A DNA stretch of 64,000 nucleotides from Parabacteroides bouchesdurhonensis (GTDB lineage Bacteria; Bacteroidota; Bacteroidia; Bacteroidales; Tannerellaceae), in assembly GCF_900186615.1 (NCBI RefSeq), contig NZ_LT896588.1, positions 1,462,474 through 1,526,473 of the forward strand, read 5' to 3'. This document shows positions 16,297-24,985 of this stretch, piece after piece. Made by a program: the position numbers and the translations under genes. Positions within the stretch are counted from its first letter, which is position 1. Each line of letters starts with the position of its first letter. The notes beneath the pieces were generated by a model, which saw only the letters and a list, made by a program, of their open reading frames with translations, made no database searches and was not told the DNA's origin.

Positions 16297-17769
16297 ATGA
16301 ATCAAGAGATTATACAAAGAGAAAGGTACTGGATTAGAATTGGCCTATTCAGCGTATTATTTGTAATAATTGCTATTCAATTTATGCAGATTGATTTAGC
16401 AGATTATAGTTTAGTTGGAGATCGAACCTTTTATCGAGATGTTCTATATGGTTTTACAGATAAAGCTATTAATGAGGGATTTGATGCCTATTATTTGAAG
16501 AAAGGTTTACCATTTGCCCTTATTAATATAACATATACCATATTCGAGATTCCTAAAACAGATAGCTCCTTTTTGATCTGTCTATTTGTGATGAACATTG
16601 TTTCTTTATTGTTGGTGGTTTTCTTATTTTTTAAGATATCTACTTTATTAAAATTGAGTTGGCAGGCAGAAGTTATCGGCTTTTCTATTATTTTTTACAG
16701 TGTTCATATATTAAAAGCATTTGTGTTGAATCCGGTAGGTGTCGATTATCTAGGCTATATGGTCTGCATTTTCTTATATTGGCTTTATTTGAAGAAGAAA
16801 AAGTGGACTATAGTATTTGTCTCTTTTATTGGTGCTTTTGTTGATCCTTTAATCATGCTTATTGGAATTCTATTATCTTTAGTTCCTCAAAAAGAGTTTG
16901 AAGTTTGTGTGAAGTCTCTTCCAAAGAAAAAGGTTTTATTGCTGAATGTTTTAAAATGGATATTGATTATAAGTATAATTCCGGTATTGATTTTACTTAC
17001 TTATTTTAAAGCGCCATCTTTTAGTTTGAATGGTTTGAAAAGTTTATTCTCCGGTTTTTGGTATGATCATAATTATACGAGTTTTCCTGTTTTATTGTTG
17101 TCGGTATTATCTTTGATGATTATCATCTACCGAATGTTAAAGCCCTTTTATATAGATATAATTGCAACTGTAAAAGATATTCTATATTCTTTTAGGAAAA
17201 GTGATATATTGGTGATTGTTATAATGTATCTGCTGGTTTCGTTAATAACAAATTCTATTTCAAATGGAGAACATGCATGGGGTGTGTCTGGCTTGGCAAA
17301 GCAAGCCGCTATGGCTGCTGTCTCAATGCCTTTTGAGGTATTAGAGGCTCAGTTTAGGTATCATGGTCTTATTGTTTTATATGTAATATTTTGTTGGAGG
17401 AGTTTAGTTGAGGTATATGCCTCTAATGGATATGGTTATTTTGGTGTGATATGTTTAGGGATAATGTTTATGATGTATCCGGAAGCACGTTATACTATTG
17501 ATATATTGCCTTATTTTTTATTTCCTATTTTGATTAGAATAAATAATTACAGAATTAAAAAATCAGTAATTGTTTGTTTTATTTTATTATCTATTCTTTA
17601 TTCCCGTTTTTGGTATCCTTATACATGGGATAATCGTTTTTGGCAAGGTGTTGCTACATATCAATATTGGAACGTATATTTTTTGTTTATGTCAATTGCA
17701 ATATTCTTTTCAGTAATTATATGGTTAGGATATAAACGATCGTGGTTTTTTGAAAAAGCTAATTTATGA
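16297..17769 (+). CDS. Polytopic membrane protein of unknown function, possible GT-C or Wzy
   Basis: About 490 residues with roughly ten to twelve hydrophobic helices. After the first helix comes LVGDRTFYRDVLYGFTDKAINEGFDAYYLKKGLPFALINITY, an acidic/aromatic loop. Later segments include SNGEHAWGVSGLAKQ and FMMYPEARYTIDILPYFLFPILI. I cannot name a family. The gene overlaps the following GtrB-like gene by four bases (ATGA), so it may be the membrane transferase that uses the lipid-linked sugar from that enzyme, or the polymerase of the locus. The frame extends upstream to an ATG at 16252 inside the GT4 gene; ATG 16297 is my choice, not a certain one. Confidence 0.6.
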   Translation: MNQEIIQRERYWIRIGLFSVLFVIIAIQFMQIDLADYSLVGDRTFYRDVLYGFTDKAINEGFDAYYLKKGLPFALINITYTIFEIPKTDSSFLICLFVMNIVSLLLVVFLFFKISTLLKLSWQAEVIGFSIIFYSVHILKAFVLNPVGVDYLGYMVCIFLYWLYLKKKKWTIVFVSFIGAFVDPLIMLIGILLSLVPQKEFEVCVKSLPKKKVLLLNVLKWILIISIIPVLILLTYFKAPSFSLNGLKSLFSGFWYDHNYTSFPVLLLSVLSLMIIIYRMLKPFYIDIIATVKDILYSFRKSDILVIVIMYLLVSLITNSISNGEHAWGVSGLAKQAAMAAVSMPFEVLEAQFRYHGLIVLYVIFCWRSLVEVYASNGYGYFGVICLGIMFMMYPEARYTIDILPYFLFPILIRINNYRIKKSVIVCFILLSILYSRFWYPYTWDNRFWQGVATYQYWNVYFLFMSIAIFFSVIIWLGYKRSWFFEKANL

Positions 17770-18716
17770 AAACTGTTTCTATTTTGATCCCTGTATATAA
17801 TGAGACGGATGTCTTAAAGTTATTATATGATCGTCTAAAATATTTAATGGATAATAGTACCTCTTATAAATGGGAGATATTATTTGTGAATGATGGAAGT
17901 AAAGATGATTCTCTATTAATAATAAGGAATTTAAGAAATGTAGATCAACGAGTGAACTTCGTTGATCTTTCCCGTAATTACGGGAAAGAGATTGCTATGC
18001 TAGCTGGATTTGATTATGTCATAGGAGATTGTGTGGTAATCATGGATGCTGATTTACAAGATCCTCCGGAGCTTATACCCCAAATGCTTCAATATTGGGA
18101 AGAAGGATATGATGATGTTTATGCCAAAAGAAGAAAACGTGATGGAGAGAGCTTCCTTAAAAAAATGACATCTAAGTTGTATTATAGGATTTTACAAAAG
18201 ACGACTAAAATAGAATTACAGGTTGATACTGGTGACTTTAGATTGTTGGATAGAAAATGTATTAGTGCTTTGAAACAGATAAGAGAATCTCAGCGTTATA
18301 CAAAAGGTATTTTTAGTTGGATAGGTTTTAAAAAGAAAGAGCTTTTATTTGATAGGGATATTCGCGCCGCAGGTAAAACAAAATGGAATTATTGGTCATT
18401 AATTGGTTTGGCTATTGAAGGGGTGACTTCATTTACTATTAGTCCTTTGAGAATTTCATCTATATTAGGGTTGATTGTGTCTGTGTTTTCTTTTATTTAT
18501 ATGTGCTACGTATTTGGAAAAGCACTTTTATATGGAGATCCTGTACAAGGTTATCCATCTTTGATTGTGATAATTTTGTTTTTAGGAGGCGTACAGTTAC
18601 TATCCTTAGGTATTTTAGGTGAATATGTGGGACGCATTTTCTATGAAACGAAACGTAGGCCTCCTTACTTTGTTCGGGAATATAATGGGGAATATCAAAT
18701 GAAAAAGAATAATTAA
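17766..18716 (+). CDS. GT2 polyprenyl-phosphate glycosyltransferase, GtrB/ArnC/DPM1-like
   Basis: A 316-residue enzyme with SILIPVYNETDVLKLLYDRL, LFVNDGSKDDSL and the metal motif DADLQDPPELIPQML. The middle contains DTGDFRLLDRKCISALKQI, typical of this subfamily, and two C-terminal helices (about 225-290) anchor it. It would make an undecaprenyl-phosphate sugar. This is the second such enzyme in the locus; its partner may be the upstream membrane protein at 16297. Two perfect dyads lie in its coding sequence at 17943-17988. The stop overlaps the next start (TAATG). Confidence 0.88.
   Translation: MKTVSILIPVYNETDVLKLLYDRLKYLMDNSTSYKWEILFVNDGSKDDSLLIIRNLRNVDQRVNFVDLSRNYGKEIAMLAGFDYVIGDCVVIMDADLQDPPELIPQMLQYWEEGYDDVYAKRRKRDGESFLKKMTSKLYYRILQKTTKIELQVDTGDFRLLDRKCISALKQIRESQRYTKGIFSWIGFKKKELLFDRDIRAAGKTKWNYWSLIGLAIEGVTSFTISPLRISSILGLIVSVFSFIYMCYVFGKALLYGDPVQGYPSLIVIILFLGGVQLLSLGILGEYVGRIFYETKRRPPYFVREYNGEYQMKKNN
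17943..17988. repeat. Two adjacent inverted repeats inside GtrB-like gene
   Basis: The first has GATCAACGA (17943-17951) and its complement at 17959-17967. It shares its last base with a perfect 22-bp palindrome, CTTTCCCGTAA plus its reverse complement (17967-17988). Both are fully coding (QRVNFVDLSRNYGKEI). Confidence 0.94.
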
Positions 18717-19468
18717 TGTCTACATTTTCCATCATCACCATCACATACAACGCTTCTCAATGGCTTGAGCGCACAATACTAAGCGTTCTGAGTCAATCAT
18801 ACCCAAATATTGAATATATTATTATTGACGGGGCTTCTACAGATGGAACAGTTGATATAATCAAGCAATATGAATCCGGGATAGCTTATTGGGTTAGTGA
18901 ACCGGATAAAGGCTTGTATGATGCTATGAACAAGGGTTTGCAGAAGGCTACGGGGGATTATGTCTGGTTTCTGAACGCGGGGGATACTATATATACTTCG
19001 GATACGATACAACGTATAGTAACGGCTATGAGCAGAAGGAAACGAGTGCCGGATATTATATATGGAGAGACTGCGATAATAGATGCTGCCGGGAAATCGT
19101 TAGGCATGCGTCGTCTGAAAGCTCCCAGACGATTGACATGGAAGAGTTTCCGTAAAGGAATGCTGGTTTGCCATCAGTCGTTTATATCAAAACGGGCAAT
19201 TGCTCCGTTATATAATACGGATTATCGTTTAGTGGCCGATTTTGACTGGTGCATACGGTGTCTGAAAGGAGCGGAAGTTATTTATAATACGCATCTTATT
19301 TTATCGAATTTCTTAGAAGAAGGGATGAGCAGTGTGCAACGGAAAGCTTCTTTGAAAGAACGGTATGAAGTGATGTGTAAGTATTATGGTACGTTGCCCA
19401 CTATGTTGATGCATGGTTGGTTTGCAGTGCGTTTTTATTTTGCCAAATGGTTTAAAGGACGGGTTTAA
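18716..19468 (+). CDS. GT2 family glycosyltransferase
   Basis: A 250-residue protein with FSIITITYNASQWLERTILSVLSQSYPNIEYIIIDGASTDGT and the DxD-like motif in GDYVWFLNAGDTIYTS. DPLF-type residues are replaced by LVADFDWCIRCLKG in the acceptor half. This enzyme group is common as the terminal cytoplasmic glycosyltransferase of Bacteroidales glycan loci. Its base composition is less A+T-rich than the genes before it, so the foreign-looking block may end just upstream of it. It overlaps the previous gene by one base. Confidence 0.88.
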   Translation: MSTFSIITITYNASQWLERTILSVLSQSYPNIEYIIIDGASTDGTVDIIKQYESGIAYWVSEPDKGLYDAMNKGLQKATGDYVWFLNAGDTIYTSDTIQRIVTAMSRRKRVPDIIYGETAIIDAAGKSLGMRRLKAPRRLTWKSFRKGMLVCHQSFISKRAIAPLYNTDYRLVADFDWCIRCLKGAEVIYNTHLILSNFLEEGMSSVQRKASLKERYEVMCKYYGTLPTMLMHGWFAVRFYFAKWFKGRV

Positions 19469-19485
19469 AAAATAGATAGTTTTTT

Positions 19486-20874
19486 ATGAATTTTCCTGAA
19501 TCCGAAAATCAACATATTGAGTTTAAACAGTCCTTTAATGCGGCTGTGATTGAAACGTTAGTTGCTTTTGCGAATAGCAAAGGGGGGATTGTATATGTAG
19601 GTATGGAGGATAATGGAGATATAAGAGGGATAACTATAGGAAAGGAAACAATTGCTCAGATTGTTAATGAAATAAAGTTTAAAACGATACCTTCTTTGGT
19701 ACCTGATGTAGAGGTTGCAGAACAATTCGGAAAGGAGGTTTTGCTTTTGTCTGTTCAGGAATATCCGGTGAAACCGGTTTCTACGCAAGGACGTTATTAT
19801 AAACGGGTTGGCAATTCCAATCATCAGTTATCTATTGCTGAAGTGGTTGATATGCATTTGCAATCTATGAATTCCAGTTGGGATTATTATCTGGATGCTT
19901 CACATACGCTGAATGATATTTCTTTGGACAAAGTGAGGCTTGCGATGGAGAAGATGCGGAAAATGGGTCGGGTTATAGAGGATGATCCGTTGACATTTCT
20001 AATGAAATATGATCTGATACGGGATGGTAAATTGAGTAATGCCGCGTATCTGCTATTTAAAAGAAATGATTCGGTATTGACTACGATTGAATTGGGGTAT
20101 TTCCAGAATGATATTATTATAAAGGACTCAGACCGGAGTAAAGAGGACGTTCTGACCCAAGTGGAACGGGTGATGGATTTCGTTCGGAAACATATCAATA
20201 AAGAAGTGATTATAACCGGTGACCCTCAGAGTATACAGAAGTGGCAATATCCTTTGGAAGCAATAAGGGAGATTGTAATGAATATGATTATCCATCGTGA
20301 TTACCGTTCTGCTTCCGATTCGATAGTGAAAGTCTATGCGGATAAAATAGAGTTTTATAATCCCGGACGTTTACCGGATAATATTACAGTTAAAGATCTG
20401 TTGGAGAATACTTATAAATCTACTCCCCGGAATAAGTTAATTGCTGATTTTTGTAAAGATTTAGGTATAATTGAAAAGTATGGTTCCGGTATTCGTCGTA
20501 TATTGGATTATTTTAGAACTGAAGGGCTGGAGTTGCCTGTTTTTGAGAATATATCAGAGGGGTTTATGGTAACGGTTTTTGCAAATAAGGCCGGTGGTAC
20601 AATTGGTGGTACAATTGGTGGTACAATTGGTGGTACAATTGGTGGTTGGTTATTTAATGATTCTGTAATTACTCTTGATGAAATTAAGGAACAAATCATA
20701 TTGAGAATGATGGAATTTCCAACTGTTACTGTCCGGCAATTATGTTTATTATTGGGAATGAATAAGTCGGCGGTCCAGAAGCATGTAGATATTTTGAAGA
20801 AAAGTAGATACATAGAGCGGCAAGGTACTACTAGAGGTGAGTGGGTGGTCAAAGTAAGAAAAAAATTGAAATAA
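19486..20874 (+). CDS. AlbA_2/Schlafen-type ATP-binding regulator with winged-helix C-terminus
   Basis: A complete 462-residue protein. Residues 1-130 are the AlbA_2 (Schlafen-like) domain: ENQHIEFKQSFNAAVIETLVAFANSKGGIVYVGMEDNG. Residues about 255-350 are the GHKL-like ATPase region: AIREIVMNMIIHRDYRSASD, FYNPGRLPDN and IEKYGSGIRRIL. Residues 370-387 are a GGTI repeat, and the rest is a winged helix (TVRQLCLLLGMNKSAVQKHVDILKK). This is the same architecture as the partial gene at the window start, though sequence and repeat differ. It follows the last glycosyltransferase by 17 bp and precedes the YfhO-like gene by three, so it may be co-transcribed with the locus. Its role is unknown; regulation of the adjacent glycan genes is conceivable. 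Confidence 0.85.
   Translation: MNFPESENQHIEFKQSFNAAVIETLVAFANSKGGIVYVGMEDNGDIRGITIGKETIAQIVNEIKFKTIPSLVPDVEVAEQFGKEVLLLSVQEYPVKPVSTQGRYYKRVGNSNHQLSIAEVVDMHLQSMNSSWDYYLDASHTLNDISLDKVRLAMEKMRKMGRVIEDDPLTFLMKYDLIRDGKLSNAAYLLFKRNDSVLTTIELGYFQNDIIIKDSDRSKEDVLTQVERVMDFVRKHINKEVIITGDPQSIQKWQYPLEAIREIVMNMIIHRDYRSASDSIVKVYADKIEFYNPGRLPDNITVKDLLENTYKSTPRNKLIADFCKDLGIIEKYGSGIRRILDYFRTEGLELPVFENISEGFMVTVFANKAGGTIGGTIGGTIGGTIGGWLFNDSVITLDEIKEQIILRMMEFPTVTVRQLCLLLGMNKSAVQKHVDILKKSRYIERQGTTRGEWVVKVRKKLK
20593..20646 (+). repeat. 12-bp in-frame coding minisatellite (4 x GGTI plus partial)
   Basis: Four exact copies of GGTGGTACAATT (20593-20640) followed by GGTGGT. It lies between the ATPase part and the winged helix, the same relative place as the VPDK repeat at 587-730, but with a different unit. 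Confidence 0.97.
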
Positions 20875-20877
20875 TAT

Positions 20878-23397
20878 ATGCAAGATTTAGTAAAGAAATG
20901 GGGTAAGCATGTACTTGCCTTAATCGTATTTTTAGCCTTGTCGGCTGTTTATTTCTCTCCGGCAGTGTTTGATGGAAAACAGGTGCGTCAAGGGGATATG
21001 GAGAAACATGCCGGAATGGGGCATAGTCAGATGGATGAATATGCAAAGACGGCACGACCGGGTGAGTTCAGTGTCTGGTCGGATGCGATGTTTGGAGGAA
21101 TGCCGTATGTTTCAGGGTATGGGAATCCTGCACCGCAATTGCCTAATTATGGTATTGTTTCCGGACTTTTGTTGAGATTGGGGACGAATGATGCGGGAAT
21201 CGTTTTTGCCGGAATGGTCTGTTTCTATCTCCTTATGTGCATCATGGGAGTGAATGTATGGTTGGCAATTGCCGGTTCCATTGCATTTGGATTTACTTCA
21301 TTTAATATTATTATTATTGAAGCCGGACATATTACGCAAGCTTGGGTTATTGCCTTTATGCCTGTAACATTGGCCGGAATGGTACTTCTCTTTAAGAAGA
21401 AATGGCTTTGGGGAGCTGCGTTGTTTTTACTTGGTGTTGCTTGTTCCATTGGATATGGACATATACAGATGACTTATTATTTAGTGCTGATCTGCCTGTT
21501 TATATATCTGGGGTATGCTGTTTGGAAGATTAAGGAAAAAGCATTTGGTGAACTGGCTAGGACAACCGGCATTATGGCTGTTTGTGTTATTGTTGCTGTG
21601 ATGCCGAATGCCGGAGGCATGTATGCAAACTGGGACTTAGGCCAACATTCTATTCGTGGAGCAACGGAGTTGACAACTACTACGCCGAGCGGTGAAAAAA
21701 TATCTTCGGGACTGGATAAAGATTATGCTTTTGCCTGGAGTTATGGTAAAAGTGAATTGCTTACGCTTCTTGTTCCAAATGTTTATGGAGGTGGTTCGGG
21801 AGGCATGTTAGGAAGTGATTCGGAACTATATAAAGAACTGAAAGCGAAAGGCGCTCAGATTGGGAAAGAGGTACAGGCGCCTACTTATTGGGGGGATAAA
21901 TCGTTTACTTCCGGACCTGTATATTTCGGGGCATTGGTTTGCTTTTTGTTTGTACTGGGTATGTTTGTGATACGAAATCCGATGAAATGGTGGGTGTTTG
22001 CCGGTACTATGTTTCTGGTTCTAATGGCCTTGGGGCGTAACTTTGATTCATTCAATACGTTTTTGTTCCATCATTTGCCGTTATATAATAAGTTCCGTAC
22101 GGTAGAGTTTGCTTTGGTTATTCCTGAATTGATATTCCCGATTGTTGGCATTTGGGGACTGAAAGAGATATTATCGAACAATGTGGATGCAAAGGCCTTT
22201 AAGCGTGGAATGATAGGTGCTTTGGCTATTACAGGAGGTTTGTCGCTGATTCTTTGGCTGATGCCGAGTATGCTTCTGGATTTTCGTTCTTCTTTTGATG
22301 CTCAGTATCAGTTGCCCGACTGGTATTACAACGCGTTGTTGATGGACCGCGCTTCATTGGCTTCTGCTGATGCCTTGCGTTCTCTGATTTTCATTTTATT
22401 AGGTGCCGGTTTGTTATTCTGGTATAGCAAAGCTAAGAATAAACAAATGGCTTCTGTAGTGGTAAGCGCCGGAGTCGCTATTTTGATTCTTGTCGATTTA
22501 TGGTCTGTGGATAAACGCTATCTGAATGACAGTAACTTTGTAAGTCCGAATAAGACAAAAGAGATATTCAAACCTTCTGTGGCAGATACGGAGATATTGA
22601 AAGATACGACCTCTTATCGTGTGCTGAATCTGAATAATCCGTTTCTTGAAACAAATACATCCTATTATCATCACTCTATTGGCGGGTATCATGCTGCTAA
22701 GTTGAGAAGATATCAGGAGTTGATAGAGCATCGCTTGCAAGGTGAAATAGGCATGATAATGGAAGCTCTTAAGAAGGCGCAAACGGCAAATGATTTACTG
22801 CCGGCAATGGCGGCCAGTCATTCGCTGAACATGCTGAATACCCGGTATATCATTTATAATCCGGAGCAACTTCCGTTGGTGAATCCGTTTGCTTATGGAA
22901 ATGCCTGGTTTGTCAGGAAGGTGGATATTGTGGAGAATGCGGATGCCGAGATTGCAGCGTTGAATACAATTAACCCGTTGGAGACAGCTGTTGTTGATAA
23001 GCGTTTTGCTGATGATTTAAAAGGTTTTACTCCGCAGCCTGACTCTACGGCTACCATTAAGTTGGATAGTTATCGCCCGAATCGTTTGGTATATACATCC
23101 AATACTTCATCGGAACAACTGGCTGTATTCTCGGAAATCTACTATCAACCGGGATGGAACGCCTATATTGATGGCAAGGAGGTGCCTCATTTCCGGGTGG
23201 ATTGGATATTAAGGGGAATGTTAGTTCCGGCCGGTGAACATCAGATTATGTTTGAATTCAGGCCGCAAGGATATATTATAGCTGCTAATATTGCGGCATA
23301 CAGTGGCTTTGTTATTTTGCTGCTGTTGATCGTTGCTGCCGGATATTCTATATGGAAAACATATAAGAAGAAAAACGCGTCAACCCTTCAGGAATAG
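20878..23397 (+). CDS. YfhO family membrane protein
   Basis: An 839-residue protein with a first helix at about 10-30 (VLALIVFLALSAVYFSPAVF), an extracytoplasmic loop with RQGDMEKHAGMG, then about ten further helices and a C-terminal soluble beta-rich domain (YQPGWNAYIDGKEVPHFRVDWILRGMLVPAGEHQIMFEFRP) followed by a final helix. Fold and order fit the YfhO family (GT-C-like), linked in Firmicutes to glycosylation of lipoteichoic acid. In Bacteroidales the substrate is unknown. It is the last plus-strand gene before a strong terminator at 23427. Confidence 0.85.
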   Translation: MQDLVKKWGKHVLALIVFLALSAVYFSPAVFDGKQVRQGDMEKHAGMGHSQMDEYAKTARPGEFSVWSDAMFGGMPYVSGYGNPAPQLPNYGIVSGLLLRLGTNDAGIVFAGMVCFYLLMCIMGVNVWLAIAGSIAFGFTSFNIIIIEAGHITQAWVIAFMPVTLAGMVLLFKKKWLWGAALFLLGVACSIGYGHIQMTYYLVLICLFIYLGYAVWKIKEKAFGELARTTGIMAVCVIVAVMPNAGGMYANWDLGQHSIRGATELTTTTPSGEKISSGLDKDYAFAWSYGKSELLTLLVPNVYGGGSGGMLGSDSELYKELKAKGAQIGKEVQAPTYWGDKSFTSGPVYFGALVCFLFVLGMFVIRNPMKWWVFAGTMFLVLMALGRNFDSFNTFLFHHLPLYNKFRTVEFALVIPELIFPIVGIWGLKEILSNNVDAKAFKRGMIGALAITGGLSLILWLMPSMLLDFRSSFDAQYQLPDWYYNALLMDRASLASADALRSLIFILLGAGLLFWYSKAKNKQMASVVVSAGVAILILVDLWSVDKRYLNDSNFVSPNKTKEIFKPSVADTEILKDTTSYRVLNLNNPFLETNTSYYHHSIGGYHAAKLRRYQELIEHRLQGEIGMIMEALKKAQTANDLLPAMAASHSLNMLNTRYIIYNPEQLPLVNPFAYGNAWFVRKVDIVENADAEIAALNTINPLETAVVDKRFADDLKGFTPQPDSTATIKLDSYRPNRLVYTSNTSSEQLAVFSEIYYQPGWNAYIDGKEVPHFRVDWILRGMLVPAGEHQIMFEFRPQGYIIAANIAAYSGFVILLLLIVAAGYSIWKTYKKKNASTLQE

Positions 23398-23426
23398 CGG
23401 AAGCATATATGTTTCAATGGGAAAAG

Positions 23427-23465
23427 GGCTGAATAGTTTGTGAAGAACTATTCAGCCTTTTTTAT
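23427..23465 (+). terminator. Intrinsic terminator after the YfhO-like gene
   Basis: A 12-bp perfect stem (GGCTGAATAGTT / AACTATTCAGCC) with a seven-base loop and a T-run, 30 bp after the stop codon. It probably ends the glycan-locus transcript. Confidence 0.88.
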
Positions 23466-23511
23466 AAGAAATAAATAGATACGTAACTGTTAAAATTAAA
23501 TTGTGAAAAAG

Positions 23512-23542
23512 TTGCAATTGTTAAAAGTATTTCTTTCCTTTG
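23512..23542 (+). promoter_or_regulatory. Candidate Bacteroidales-type promoter
   Basis: TTG at 23512-23514, a 20-base spacer and TTCCTTTG at 23535-23542, one base off TAnnTTTG. It is placed about 45 bp after the upstream terminator and points to a short transcript with no sizeable gene. Confidence 0.5.
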
Positions 23543-23548
23543 TAGAAC

Positions 23549-23682
23549 AATAAACCAAAGGTTTAACTATGGAAAAAGCCTTAACTATGAAGTAAAAGAT
23601 CTATCTTAACAAAACTTTAAATATGATTAGAAAGATCTTTAAGGGTGATTGCCTCTGTTAAAAAGAGCAATCACCTTTTTTT
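23549..23682 (+). ncRNA. Candidate small RNA or tiny-peptide transcript
   Basis: Bounded by the promoter-like sequence at 23512-23542 and the terminator at 23644-23682. The only plus-strand frame of note is an eight-residue one, MEKALTMK (23569-23595). An internal dyad AAAGATCT (23595 region) / AGATCTTT (23633 region) could form a second stem before the terminator. The 3' end touches the stop of the convergent VirE-like gene. No known RNA family was recognised. Confidence 0.35.
23644..23682 (+). terminator. Intrinsic terminator, convergent with VirE-like gene
   Basis: A nine-bp stem GGTGATTGC / GCAATCACC with a 14-base loop and a T-run interrupted near its end. It lies just downstream of the minus-strand gene that stops at 23681, so it may serve only the plus strand. 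Confidence 0.75.
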
Positions 23683-24985
23683 ATTTTACTTCTGCCACCC
23701 AATAGAAATTTCCTTTTTCTGTATGTATTTTGGGAACGTTATGTCTATGTAGCAGACGTCCGAAAGAAGTGATGGTGGTAGATGACAGTTTTACTGAAGT
23801 ACGCTTTTGAATGCGTTGCAAGATCTCAACAGCTTGTAGACGTTCTGCTCCTTCTTCTTCTTTTAAAGCCGGCCGGAAGTAGCGTAAGAAGAGTTGTTCA
23901 GCCGGTGGTAATTGTTGGAATTTACTGTTTTGCCGGCTGATCTCCATTTCTTCTTCATGAGTAAACCAATAACGCTGTCCGGATGACAAAGCATGCAAGG
24001 CTTCGGCATAAAGTTGCTCGTATTCGATTGGCAGATCATGGTGAATTTGGCCGGTTACTTCCACGCAAAGGTAACGACGGTTTCCACTGGAGTCTGTCAA
24101 CAAGTCAAACTGATTGCAAGTCCCTACAAAAGAGGCGTATCGTTTCATCTGCCGGATTGCTATTTGATACGGGCGTCGTAATTGTACGACCGGCTTTTGC
24201 AGGATGTGCTTCAGAAAACTCTGATAGGAGTTTCTGACCGAATCGAACTCATCTATGTTGATAAGTAGAAAACGACCTAGGTAATGTTCTGCTTCGCTCC
24301 GTTGTCCCAGATTAATGCTGTCTGTATAAAATTCCCGCAAACAGGGAGGCAGTAAGTTTAAACACCATGTAGATTTACCACATCCTTGCTCACCGATCAA
24401 GAGAGGTAAGGAACAATTGCCATGCTGCATATCCATTCCTTTCCAATGTGCCACCATACTCAGAAACCATATATAGAAACGATCCCGCCATTCTCTGCTA
24501 TCTGAAGGCACTTGGTCGGCCAGTTCCCGGATGCGTTCTTTACCGTCCCAAGCAGGCAGACCTTTCATGTATTCATCTACAGGGTTATAAACGGCTATCC
24601 GGTTAGAGTGGATAAAACGCTTTACATCCCGGTCCCACACGGCTATTCCTTCCTCTTGAGCTTTCAGTATGATACTGTTGAGGTCGCGTTCATAGAGCGG
24701 ACAGAATGTAACGGGAGCACTGTTCTTTTTACGGTATTCAACTTCACAAGTCAGTTCGTTTTGTCTGAATTCATAGAATCGGTTCATAAACTCTTGTAAT
24801 TGGAATACGAGTGCCGGTTTGTCTTTCTTTAAAACCGGTAACTTTTTTTCCGTGCTTTCGTTTGGTAAAAGCTTTGTTTCTTTCGCAAATAATTGAATCT
24901 GCTTTGATAACTCGTTTCTTACTTGCTTTTTTAGTTTGCAAAGTGAATTGTGTCTGATTCCCATTTCCATTCTTTTTTCAGACAA
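23681..24985 (-). CDS. VirE/VapE-like P-loop protein (DUF3874-like C-terminus)
   Basis: A 434-residue protein. The central region YMKGLPAWDGKERIRELADQ plus the Walker A motif GEQGCGKST (198-206), INIDEFD as a Walker B-like stretch, and CNQFDLLTDSSGNRRYLCVEV are typical of the virulence-associated protein E / superfamily 3 helicase-like ATPases found in phages and mobile elements. The final 90 residues form the small winged-helix-like DUF3874 part. The N-terminal primase part seen in longer relatives is short or absent. In Bacteroides and Parabacteroides a VirE gene is often found beside capsule loci together with an HU-like gene, as here. The function there is unknown. Confidence 0.85.
   Translation of the reverse strand: MSEKRMEMGIRHNSLCKLKKQVRNELSKQIQLFAKETKLLPNESTEKKLPVLKKDKPALVFQLQEFMNRFYEFRQNELTCEVEYRKKNSAPVTFCPLYERDLNSIILKAQEEGIAVWDRDVKRFIHSNRIAVYNPVDEYMKGLPAWDGKERIRELADQVPSDSREWRDRFYIWFLSMVAHWKGMDMQHGNCSLPLLIGEQGCGKSTWCLNLLPPCLREFYTDSINLGQRSEAEHYLGRFLLINIDEFDSVRNSYQSFLKHILQKPVVQLRRPYQIAIRQMKRYASFVGTCNQFDLLTDSSGNRRYLCVEVTGQIHHDLPIEYEQLYAEALHALSSGQRYWFTHEEEMEISRQNSKFQQLPPAEQLFLRYFRPALKEEEGAERLQAVEILQRIQKRTSVKLSSTTITSFGRLLHRHNVPKIHTEKGNFYWVAEVK

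Noticed and set aside
23983-24237. Plus-strand frames across the VirE-like gene
   Set aside because: They are shadows of a clear P-loop protein on the minus strand.
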